DNA of 7,191 nt, from the NCBI GenBank assembly GCA_035295665.1, contig DATGIQ010000168.1:1-7191 (forward strand). Direction: 5' to 3'. Under the pieces are notes generated by a model that ran no database searches, was not told where the DNA came from, and was given only the letters and a program-made list of their open reading frames with translations. Made by a program: the position numbers and the translations under genes. Positions within the stretch are counted from its first letter, which is position 1. Each line of letters opens with the position of its first letter. This DNA is from DATGIQ01 sp035295665. GTDB taxonomy: Bacteria; Planctomycetota; Planctomycetia; Gemmatales; Gemmataceae. This document shows, piece after piece, positions 1 through 5,925 of this stretch.

Positions 1-316
1 CGTCTCCCTGTGTGGCCAATATGCACCGGCCGCTTCCTGTCTGCGTATTTGCATCAAGGTTTACGACCAGAACGAAGGGGCAGGTCAAATCACCGGCGTC
101 GACAGGGCCTTGGTCAGCATCAACATCGAACCGGCCGGCAACTACGCCGATAAAGGTCGCTTCGTTTTGCCCCGTCCGCATGACATCGCCCCGGCCCTGC
201 CACGACGAGAAGGCCCGATAGCTTTCCTCCTGGGCTGCTCTTGCCGAATAGCTACCCGCAACGCCCACCAGCACAGCGACTGTGCCGATGACAAACCACT
301 TACGAAGTGCCTTCAT
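1..316 (-). CDS. Secreted protein of unknown function, C-terminus cut by window edge
   Basis: This reading frame is open from ATG at 316 to the left edge, giving 105 visible residues with no stop, so the C-terminal part is missing. The start is supported by AGGGAG (plus-strand 324-329) seven bases upstream. Residues 1-27 look like a Sec signal peptide: basic MKALRK, a hydrophobic stretch at about 8-20, and a cleavage site after ARA (25-27). The mature part has a tryptophan/glycine segment (SWQGRG, 38-43) and two cysteines, C79 (LTCP) and C98 (GSGRC), which could form a disulfide in the periplasm. I recall similar short exported proteins of unknown role in rhizobial genomes, but assign no function. 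It lies downstream of the DUF4239 gene on the same strand, 274 bases away, so it probably has its own promoter. Confidence 0.72.
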   Translation of the reverse strand, partial: MKALRKWFVIGTVAVLVGVAGSYSARAAQEESYRAFSSWQGRGDVMRTGQNEATFIGVVAGRFDVDADQGPVDAGDLTCPFVLVVNLDANTQTGSGRCILATQGD

Positions 317-362
317 GTTTTGTCTCCCTATCTGGTATCTGCAGGACGATAGCTTTCCGGAT

Positions 363-491
363 TCAAGTGCGCAGCCGGCCGATGGCATTTTTAAAAGCGG
401 GTTTCTGTTTGAAACACCATGCCGCTCCCACCTCCGTCGAGATTGTCGAACTCGAAGCACCGAGTTTGAGTAGCAGTGAATTATCGTTCAT
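363..491 (-). CDS. Doubtful 42-residue small ORF
   Basis: An ATG at 491 has a fair ribosome binding site (AAGGG, seven bases upstream) and opens a 42-codon frame that stops 46 bases before the secreted-protein gene starting at 316. The product begins MNDNSLLLKLGASSS, has one cysteine (WCFKQK) and a basic end (GRLRT). There is no signal peptide, membrane helix or motif I recognise. It is the only candidate gene in the 274-base gap 317-590, and it could equally be chance; only the ribosome binding site speaks for it. Confidence 0.2.
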   Translation of the reverse strand: MNDNSLLLKLGASSSTISTEVGAAWCFKQKPAFKNAIGRLRT

Positions 492-590
492 TAACGCACC
501 CTTCTCTTGTGGGTCTTGCTCCAACTGACCGCAGCCGACCGCGGTTGCGCAGAAGCTGGATTGCCGGCCATGGTGGCTCGGATGCAATAC

Positions 591-1355
591 TCAATTGGCC
601 AAAGCATTGAGCATGGCATGAGCGGGAGTGCTGGAAATTTGCATTTGCCCCCCGAACGGATTTCCCAGTTCGAGGATCAGAAAGATCGCGCTTGAGACCG
701 ATAATGCTGCGATGAACAAAGAAACGAGAACGGTAACATTGGGTTTTGTCAAAAGGCCGAAGCTAATGAAGATTGCCGTACCCCAGAAAACCAGACCGAC
801 CAGGAAGGGGACAGGCAAAGCTGGGCCACTCTCCTCATGGATCACAATCCAGCGAAACTGCCCCAGGCTGCTTGTGGCCTGCAATGCCTGCGACAAGAGC
901 CACTTCTGGGCATCGGTGGCCGGCGTCAGTTTCAGCAATTCGTGTTCCATGCTCTCGACCGCGCTTAGGGCACTGCCATCGGAAGGTTCTTGTGGGCCAA
1001 AATTCTCCGTTGGCCAAACCGCCTGAAATTTGCGCACGAGCGCATCCCGAAGCAGGGCGCGAGCCGTCCGCGTTCCAGCCCCATATTCAGCAAGATGGCG
1101 ATCAAGCATCGCGACATTCGCGAGACTCGTCGTATAGGCATTCTGGACGGCATTGCGCGCCGTGTTTGCGGACGAGATCATCAACCCAAGCACCAACGCT
1201 GTAAGCGTCGCCATCAATCCCGTAGCCAGCTTGATCACATCGGTCGATTCCGGACTGATCTGATCCGTTGGCAGGATCGCACGAAGAGCTATGCCTAGCA
1301 TCGCCCCACCTGAAAGACAGGCCAGAGTGATGGCCGTTATCGCAAGTGAACTCAC
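591..1355 (-). CDS. DUF4239 family membrane protein
   Basis: This is an inner-membrane protein of the DUF4239 (bestrophin-like) family, whose biochemical role is not established. With the GTG start at 1355 it has 254 residues. Two helices lie near the N-terminus (about 3-24 and 43-62, the second containing the typical ALVLGLMISSA). A soluble segment of about 120 residues follows, with the family's LDRHLAEYG and arginine-rich ARALLRDALVRKF. Two more helices lie at about 183-203 (VFWGTAIFISFGLL) and 207-231 (ALSVSSAIFLILEL). The end, NPFGGQMQISSTP, is also typical of the family. The frame is open further upstream to a TTG at 1433 (280 residues), but that start has no clear ribosome binding site and adds a polar leader. 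The gene follows the arylsulfatase on the same strand after 224 bases, and no functional link can be read from sequence. The family call is by recognition of motifs, not a search. Confidence 0.85.
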   Translation of the reverse strand: MSSLAITAITLACLSGGAMLGIALRAILPTDQISPESTDVIKLATGLMATLTALVLGLMISSANTARNAVQNAYTTSLANVAMLDRHLAEYGAGTRTARALLRDALVRKFQAVWPTENFGPQEPSDGSALSAVESMEHELLKLTPATDAQKWLLSQALQATSSLGQFRWIVIHEESGPALPVPFLVGLVFWGTAIFISFGLLTKPNVTVLVSLFIAALSVSSAIFLILELGNPFGGQMQISSTPAHAMLNALAN

Positions 1356-1364
1356 AAAGGCAAT

Positions 1365-1370
1365 TCCTTC
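1365..1370 (-). promoter_or_regulatory. Ribosome binding site deciding the DUF4239 start
   Basis: On the minus strand this reads GAAGGA, nine bases before GTG at 1355. No comparable purine-rich stretch precedes the TTG at 1433. It places the start directly before the first membrane helix, as is usual in DUF4239 proteins. Confidence 0.5.
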
Positions 1371-1579
1371 GTCTCCCCACAGCGCCAAGGAATGCCGAGA
1401 CAATCCACTTTCGCTGCCGATTGTCGCTTGCAAACCGGCCGTGCTTCAGAGGGGCGGATCAGATACGCGAGCCGCATGACGCGATCCGTGTCGTTGCTCC
1501 GGACAGGAACTAGCGCGGCCGTGCGTGCCGTTCTGTTCGCTTCGCCCCTTTGCTTCAAGTAGTAGATGACCCAGGTGGT

Positions 1580-3949
1580 CTACTGGCGCGCCATCGCTAC
1601 CTTGAAGCGTTCTTCCGGCGAAATCAGGTGGTCGTGATCGTCCTTCTCCAGATCGATCTGCACCCAGTTCACCTCGCCGCTGAATGCATTGTCTTTCGGG
1701 TCGTAGTCCGGCGACACGGCCGAGCCGGTTCCTCTGCCGACGTCGAGAGTTTCGTCGGCCGAGAATAGCATCGGCACCGTTGTCTCCACCCGGCCTTCAC
1801 CGACTTTCTTGCCGTCCAAGTAAAGCGATGCATTGCCGCCCTTGGCCAAGCCGCCGCCATCGTATTTGAATTCCATCCGAACCTGGTGCTGACCCGCGGG
1901 GATCGGCTGGCTAGACTCTGCATAGAACAGCTTGATCCCGAGGAGGTTGTAGCAATACCGCAATTTGCCTTCCCTGGCGTACAGGCTCCAGCCATTGAAG
2001 GCGCCACCCTGGGCGATGATGACGCCTTCAGCGCCGGACTTCGGAACGACGACCTCGGCGGTCACCGAGTAGGACTTGTTCTTGGTGTTGACGACGGAGT
2101 TCTCCGTCAGCCGGCCCATGCCCCCGAACAGGATCTGCGTCTTGCCCCTGATGAGCTGAGGCCTGCCGGCAAGTTCCGGGTTCAAGCGTTCGACTCGCCG
2201 GTCGTCAAGGGGAAGAACGCTGTACTTGCCGGCTTCGATCAACCAGAGCCTCTGCAACTCGCGCAGTTTCTCAGGGTTGGTCTTCGCCAGGTCCCGGGCC
2301 TGGGTCCAGTCCTTGTTGGTGTCATAGAGCTCCCAAACGTCATCATCGAAGGCCGGCATCGGCTTTGTCATGTCCCAGGGCGTGCTGTGCCTGGTCACCG
2401 CGGTCCAACCTTTGTGATAAATGCCGCGGTTGCAGAACATTTCGAAATATTGCGTCTCGTGCCGGTCCGCCGCCTTGGCGTCATCGAAGGCATACAGCAT
2501 GCTGAACCCCTCCAGCGGCGCCTGCTGCACGCTATTGACGATCGTTGGATGCGGCAGGCCGGCGGCTTCCAGGATGGTCGGGGCCACATCGATGACGTGG
2601 CAGAACTGCGAGCGGATTTCTCCCTTGGCCTTGAACCCGTTCGGCCAGTGCACGATCGTCCCGTTGCGCGTGCCGCCCCAGTGGGATGCGACCTGCTTGG
2701 TCCACTGGTAGGGCGTGTCCATTGCATGCGCCCAACCGACCGCGTAGTGATTGTAGGCCTTGGGTCCGCCGAACTCGCCGATCTTGCTCATCAGGAATTC
2801 GGGCGTTTCGACATGGGCCATGCCGTTCAACGTCGCCAGCTCGTTGAAGGTGCCGCTCAGCGTGCCCTCGGCCGAAGCGCCGTTGTCGCCGATGATGTAG
2901 AAGACCAGCGTGTCATCGAGGATCTCCAGGTCCTTGAGCGCATCGATCAGCTGCCCCACGTAGTGATCGGTGTGTTCCAGGAAAGCCGCGTAGATCTCCA
3001 TCTCCCGGACGAGGATCGGCACCAACTCCTTGGGCATCGCGTCCCACGCGGGAATCTCCTGCGACCGCTTGGTGAGCTCGGCATCCGGGGGGATGACCCC
3101 CAGCTTCTTCTGGCGGGCGAAGATGGTTTCCCTCAACTTGTCCCAGCCCTGATCGAATTTGCCCTTGTACTTGTCCATCCATTCCTTGGGCACGTGATGC
3201 GGCGCGTGGGTCGCGCCCGGAGCGAAATACATGAAGAACGGCTTGTCCGGCATCAGCGCCTTCTGCTGACGCACCCATTTGATCGCCTTGTTGGTCATGT
3301 CCTCGGTGAAGTGGTAGCCCTCCTCGGGCGTCTTCCCCGGCTCCACAGGCGTCGTGCCTTCGTAGATGGCGGGATAAAACTGGTTGGTTTCTCCGCCAAT
3401 GAAACCGTAGAAGTACTCGAAGCCGCCGCCGCCGGTCGGCCATTGATCGAATGGCCCCATGGGGCTGGTTTCCCAGACCGGAACTTCGTGGCACTTGCCG
3501 AACTGCGCGGTCGAGTACCCGTTGAGCCTGAGCGTGGTCGCAAGCGGCGCCTTGTCCTTCGGCAACACCGAGGAATAGCCCGGGGCAGAGGTCGCGACCT
3601 CGCAGATACCGCCCATATTCACCGAATGATGATTGCGTCCCGTCAGCAATGCCTGGCGCGTGGGCGAGCAGAGCGCCGTGGTGTGGAAGCGGTTGAACTT
3701 TAGACCGCCCTTCGCCAGTCGTTCGGCCGTAGGAGTATTGATGACCCCGCCGAAGGCGCTGGACGCGGCGAAGCCAACGTCGTCCAGAAGCACGATCAGC
3801 ACATTGGGCGCGCGCGCAGGCGGGCGCAGCGGTTCGATGGGCGGAAACTTGGTGTCTGGATCCTTGGCGTCGTAGGTCGTCAGCCCTACGTGTTTACGCT
3901 CAGGGATTGGGAGGATCGCGCGCGATGGCTTGCTGGATTCATTGGCCAT
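1580..3949 (-). CDS. Arylsulfatase (type I, formylglycine-dependent), no signal peptide
   Basis: This enzyme hydrolyses sulfate esters, releasing inorganic sulfate; the natural substrate is unknown. It has 789 residues. The sulfatase/alkaline-phosphatase-fold core spans about 47-500. Metal and catalytic motifs are visible: LLDDVGF with D56-D57, CSPTR at 94-98 where C94 is the expected formylglycine residue, TGRN at 103-106, GKCH at 151-154, THAPHH at 247-252, GDNGAS at 354-359 (D355, N356 as metal ligands), and K418 with SHWGGTRNG at 422-430. A C-terminal beta-sandwich-like region (about 610-765) follows, rich in alternating strands such as SLYAREGKL and ASLYLDGKK. The ATG at 3949 is chosen because AGGGAG lies seven bases upstream and homologues start near here. 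The frame stays open to 4396, but that stretch runs antisense to the signal peptide of the divergent gene. There is no signal peptide, so the enzyme is probably cytoplasmic, like Pseudomonas AtsA. No formylglycine-generating enzyme gene is in the window. Confidence 0.95.
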   Translation of the reverse strand: MANESSKPSRAILPIPERKHVGLTTYDAKDPDTKFPPIEPLRPPARAPNVLIVLLDDVGFAASSAFGGVINTPTAERLAKGGLKFNRFHTTALCSPTRQALLTGRNHHSVNMGGICEVATSAPGYSSVLPKDKAPLATTLRLNGYSTAQFGKCHEVPVWETSPMGPFDQWPTGGGGFEYFYGFIGGETNQFYPAIYEGTTPVEPGKTPEEGYHFTEDMTNKAIKWVRQQKALMPDKPFFMYFAPGATHAPHHVPKEWMDKYKGKFDQGWDKLRETIFARQKKLGVIPPDAELTKRSQEIPAWDAMPKELVPILVREMEIYAAFLEHTDHYVGQLIDALKDLEILDDTLVFYIIGDNGASAEGTLSGTFNELATLNGMAHVETPEFLMSKIGEFGGPKAYNHYAVGWAHAMDTPYQWTKQVASHWGGTRNGTIVHWPNGFKAKGEIRSQFCHVIDVAPTILEAAGLPHPTIVNSVQQAPLEGFSMLYAFDDAKAADRHETQYFEMFCNRGIYHKGWTAVTRHSTPWDMTKPMPAFDDDVWELYDTNKDWTQARDLAKTNPEKLRELQRLWLIEAGKYSVLPLDDRRVERLNPELAGRPQLIRGKTQILFGGMGRLTENSVVNTKNKSYSVTAEVVVPKSGAEGVIIAQGGAFNGWSLYAREGKLRYCYNLLGIKLFYAESSQPIPAGQHQVRMEFKYDGGGLAKGGNASLYLDGKKVGEGRVETTVPMLFSADETLDVGRGTGSAVSPDYDPKDNAFSGEVNWVQIDLEKDDHDHLISPEERFKVAMARQ

Positions 3950-3956
3950 GACAACT

Positions 3957-3962
3957 CTCCCT
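3957..3962 (-). promoter_or_regulatory. Ribosome binding site of the arylsulfatase
   Basis: AGGGAG on the minus strand lies seven bases before ATG at 3949. It decides this start over an in-frame ATG seven codons upstream and over the long open extension to 4396. Confidence 0.7.
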
Positions 3963-3972
3963 GTATGCATTT

Positions 3973-3987
3973 TCAATGTTCGATTGA
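3973..3987. repeat. 15-base dyad TCAAT-N5-ATTGA, possible operator
   Basis: Perfect five-base arms (3973-3977 and 3983-3987) flank GTTCG. The dyad lies between the predicted sulfatase promoter (4037-4067) and the sulfatase ribosome binding site (3957-3962), so a bound repressor would sit in the transcribed leader. Its AT-rich arms stand out from the GC-rich surroundings. No regulator gene is in the window, so the binding protein is unknown. Arms of this length can arise by chance. Confidence 0.35.
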
Positions 3988-4036
3988 CGCCATCGTCGCC
4001 AAGCAGCTCAGCGTCCAGCGCGAATGACTGCGATTT

Positions 4037-4067
4037 ATTGTACGCCCGGTGGGGGTCGATCTGGCAA
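4037..4067 (-). promoter_or_regulatory. Predicted sigma70-type promoter for the arylsulfatase
   Basis: Reading on the minus strand, TTGCCA (4062-4067) is a five-of-six match to the -35 box. TACAAT (4037-4042) is a five-of-six match to the -10 box. The spacer is 19 bases, longer than the usual 17. Transcription would begin near 4030 and give a leader of about 80 bases before ATG at 3949. It lies in the 235-base divergent region shared with the beta-barrel gene. I could not find an equally good promoter for the plus-strand gene. Confidence 0.45.
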
Positions 4068-4090
4068 GCGCTATCCCAGTGCTGAGCGGT

Positions 4091-4108
4091 CCGGCCGGCA
4101 TTGGCCGG
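4091..4108. repeat. GC-rich inverted repeat in the divergent region
   Basis: CCGGCC and GGCCGG (4091-4096, 4103-4108) are perfect arms around a six-base loop GGCATT. The repeat sits upstream of the plus-strand gene at 4185. It may be a protein-binding site or a leader hairpin, but short GC palindromes are common in GC-rich DNA and no T tract follows, so it is not a terminator. Confidence 0.25.
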
Positions 4109-4174
4109 CACTGCCATTGCCACGGAAGCTTGGACTGGACGCGGAATGACGAAAGTGCGACGCTTCGATGAAGT

Positions 4175-4179
4175 GAGGG
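4175..4179 (+). promoter_or_regulatory. Ribosome binding site deciding the beta-barrel start
   Basis: GAGGG lies five bases before ATG 4185. The longer in-frame alternatives would place 15 to 28 non-hydrophobic residues ahead of the signal peptide. Confidence 0.55.
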
Positions 4180-4184
4180 TTGCA

Positions 4185-5003
4185 ATGCAGCTGTCACCCT
4201 GCGCCTGGCGAGGAATCGCGGCCACGGTCGCCATATTGGCTCTCGTTGCCTGCGCCGACGCGGCATTCGCCCAGAGCGAGGGCCAACTGGCAAAAGAAGC
4301 CCAAAACCCCATCGCCTCCCTCATCAGCCTGCCGTTCCAGAGCAATACCAATTTCGGCGTCGGGCCGAATGATGCGACCCAGGAAGTTCTCAACATTCAG
4401 CCCGTCGTGCCATTCAAGTTGGGCAATGACTGGAACCTGATCACGCGAACCATCCTGCCTGTCATCTATCAGCCGGCTATCCCGGGCCTGTCAGGAAACA
4501 CGTTCGGCTTAGGCGATCTCAATCCGACTTTCTTCTTCTCGCCGGCCTCCCGCTCCGGCTTGACCTGGGGAATTGGCCCGACTTTCCTGCTGCCGACCGC
4601 GACCGCCGACGTGCTCGGCAGCGGCAAGTGGGGCGCAGGTCCAGCGGCCGTCGTCGTCGACACGTCAGGCCCATGGGTCTTCGGCGCTCTCGTCAACAAT
4701 GTCTGGTCGTTCGCCGGCGACAGCGACCGTTCGACAGTCGATCGCTTCCTGATGCAACCTTTCGTCAATTACAACCTTTCGCAAGGCTGGTATTTGACCA
4801 GCTCCCCCATCGTAACCGCGGACTGGGAGGCGGCGAGCGACCAGCGCTGGACGGTGCCGGTCGGCGGCGGTATCGGAAAGATTCTTCGCATCGGCACACA
4901 ACCGGTGAACATGTCGCTTCAGGGGTACTGGAACGCTGTCTCTCCCGACAACGGCCCGGATTGGACGATCCGATTCCAGGTGCAGTTTCTGTTTCCTCGG
5001 TAA
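4185..5003 (+). CDS. Outer-membrane beta-barrel transporter-like protein
   Basis: The product is a predicted outer-membrane channel or transporter-like protein, 272 residues, of a family that databases often name 'neuromedin U' by mistake or join to the phenol MetA-pathway (Phenol_MetA_deg) barrels. Residues 1-29 form a signal peptide with hydrophobic core at about 11-22 and cleavage after AFA (27-29). The rest alternates polar and hydrophobic residues like amphipathic strands, with family landmarks LPVIYQP (91-97), FGLGDLNP (107-114), LLPTAT (135-140), LGSGKWGAGP (144-153), NNVWSFAGD (171-179), QPFVNYNL (191-198), GWYLTSSP (201-208) and the closing strand FQVQFLFPR. ATG 4185 is preferred over in-frame ATGs at 4101 and 4146 because GAGGG (4175-4179) lies five bases upstream and the signal peptide then begins at the start. 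It is divergent from the sulfatase. What it transports is not visible. Confidence 0.88.
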   Translation: MQLSPCAWRGIAATVAILALVACADAAFAQSEGQLAKEAQNPIASLISLPFQSNTNFGVGPNDATQEVLNIQPVVPFKLGNDWNLITRTILPVIYQPAIPGLSGNTFGLGDLNPTFFFSPASRSGLTWGIGPTFLLPTATADVLGSGKWGAGPAAVVVDTSGPWVFGALVNNVWSFAGDSDRSTVDRFLMQPFVNYNLSQGWYLTSSPIVTADWEAASDQRWTVPVGGGIGKILRIGTQPVNMSLQGYWNAVSPDNGPDWTIRFQVQFLFPR

Positions 5004-5257
5004 ATCGGAACAGAGCGGCGACCGGCCCCACGACCCCGACCGCGGCAATGCCGGCGGCGGCGCATCCTCATCCGTTTCATCGCCCTCGTGCAAAACTGTA
5101 GCGCGCCTGGGAGGCCCCTGAGCCTGGGACAATTTCGACTGCAGTATTCTGAGAGCACCCGCGTTTGCGACGAGTGGGTGTACAGTTGGGGAACGAGCCG
5201 ACGCCGAGTGGCGGACGATCAAGGCCGCCACGGCCAAATGGTTATGGGAGTTCTCGC

Positions 5258-5788
5258 ATGTCCATGCCTCGTGCCCTCGCCTTCGTCATCAAGGAATTCA
5301 AGGAGATCATTCCGCCGACGCTGTTCTTCGGCATCGGTTTCAGCCTCATTTACCTGACAACGCAGCTCATCCTTGACGATTATCTGGTACGGCTCGCAAA
5401 CTTCATGGTCGTGATCGGGGCAGCACTCGTGGTGGGGAAGTCGGTGCTGCTGGCCAACGCGCTGCCGATTTCCCGACGCTTCGAAGGCGCCCCCCTGATC
5501 CAGCCGGTCCTCTTCAAGACGACCCTGTTTTTCCTGGTGGTCTTCGTTGTCCGGTTTCTGGAAAAGCTCATCGAATATTGGCTGGGCGGCGGGACGGTTT
5601 CCGGGATTCCCGACTATGTGGCAAGCCACTTTACCTGGCACCGGTTCGCGGCGATCCAGATCTGGATCTTCGTCTTGTTCCTGATCTACAACTCGATAGC
5701 CGAGCTCAATACAGTGCTCGGCGACGGCGAGCTCCTTCGAATGATTTTTACCAGGCGCTCGTCGGGTCCAAGCCCGAGGCGCCACTAG
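5258..5788 (+). CDS. Four-helix inner-membrane protein of unknown function
   Basis: With ATG 5258 the product has 176 residues. It is supported by GGGAG (5246-5250) seven bases upstream; the open frame reaches back to 5165 but that stretch codes a proline/arginine-rich leader unlike a real N-terminus. Four hydrophobic segments are visible: about 19-39 (PTLFFGIGFSLIYL), 46-66, 86-104 (FKTTLFFLVVFVVRF) and 131-150 (AAIQIWIFVLFLIYN). Between the first two is a short acidic loop (LDDYLVR), and the tail after 160 is basic (FTRRSSGPSPRRH), suggesting a cytoplasmic C-terminus. Similar short proteins starting with a basic amphipathic segment before 'KEF' are, as I recall, widespread in rhizobia without assigned function. 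No catalytic motif is recognised. It lies 254 bases after the beta-barrel gene, and that gap (5004-5257) shows no gene or clear terminator. Confidence 0.8.
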   Translation: MSMPRALAFVIKEFKEIIPPTLFFGIGFSLIYLTTQLILDDYLVRLANFMVVIGAALVVGKSVLLANALPISRRFEGAPLIQPVLFKTTLFFLVVFVVRFLEKLIEYWLGGGTVSGIPDYVASHFTWHRFAAIQIWIFVLFLIYNSIAELNTVLGDGELLRMIFTRRSSGPSPRRH

Positions 5789-5850
5789 CGAATCCGACAC
5801 TCAAATAGGCTCCGTCTGAGTCAAGCAGGAGTGCCGTGAGCAAGGAAATC

Positions 5851-5891
5851 TACCGACTATACCGATACCGGCGAGGATGGTAATTTACCGA
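5851..5891 (+). repeat. Four TACCG(A/G) direct repeats upstream of the gene at 5926
   Basis: TACCGA occurs at 5851-5856, 5860-5865 and 5886-5891, and TACCGG at 5866-5871. Start-to-start spacings are 9, 6 and 20 bases. The cluster lies 35 to 75 bases before the start codon, where a regulator would bind. The irregular spacing argues against a replication iteron array. No other occurrence of such a cluster was noticed in the window. Confidence 0.35.
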
Positions 5892-5909
5892 GGGGCACAA
5901 TACGCCCCT
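5891..5909 (+). repeat. Leader hairpin before the ribosome binding site of the gene at 5926
   Basis: AGGGGC (5891-5896) and GCCCCT (5904-5909) form a perfect six-base stem around ACAATAC. The stem ends six bases before GGAGG (5916-5920). In RNA it could influence ribosome access; in DNA it could be an operator. No T tract follows on the plus strand, so a terminator is unlikely. Confidence 0.4.
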
Positions 5910-5925
5910 GCAGCAGGAGGTTGGC

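Noticed and set aside
528..545. Possible terminator hairpin after the DUF4239 gene (ACCGC, eight-base loop, GCGGT)
   Set aside because: The stem has only five base pairs and no T tract follows on the minus strand, so it does not meet the pattern of an intrinsic terminator.
1352..1558. A 68-codon minus-strand frame in the gap between the sulfatase and DUF4239 genes
   Set aside because: It starts with TTG without a ribosome binding site, overlaps the DUF4239 start region in another frame and shows no motif. The gap 1356-1579 otherwise appears non-coding.
1886..3703. A 605-codon open frame on the plus strand, antisense to the sulfatase
   Set aside because: It lies wholly within the sulfatase gene, which has all active-site motifs on the other strand. 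The product is rich in repeated R, G, V, L and H without a domain, as expected of an antisense frame in GC-rich coding DNA.
3950..4396. In-frame extension of the sulfatase by 149 codons, with a hydrophobic stretch resembling a signal peptide
   Set aside because: It overlaps antisense the signal peptide and start of the divergent beta-barrel gene. ATG 3949 has a strong ribosome binding site, and homologues begin near it.
4665..5237. A 190-codon minus-strand frame spanning the end of the beta-barrel gene and the following gap
   Set aside because: Most of it is antisense to the conserved barrel C-terminus; composition is arginine/proline/alanine-rich with no motif, and no ribosome binding site was noticed.
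5004..5257. Search for a gene or terminator between the beta-barrel and the four-helix protein
   Set aside because: Only weak imperfect GC-rich stems (near 5038-5058) without T tracts and frames without ribosome binding sites were seen, so nothing is supported.
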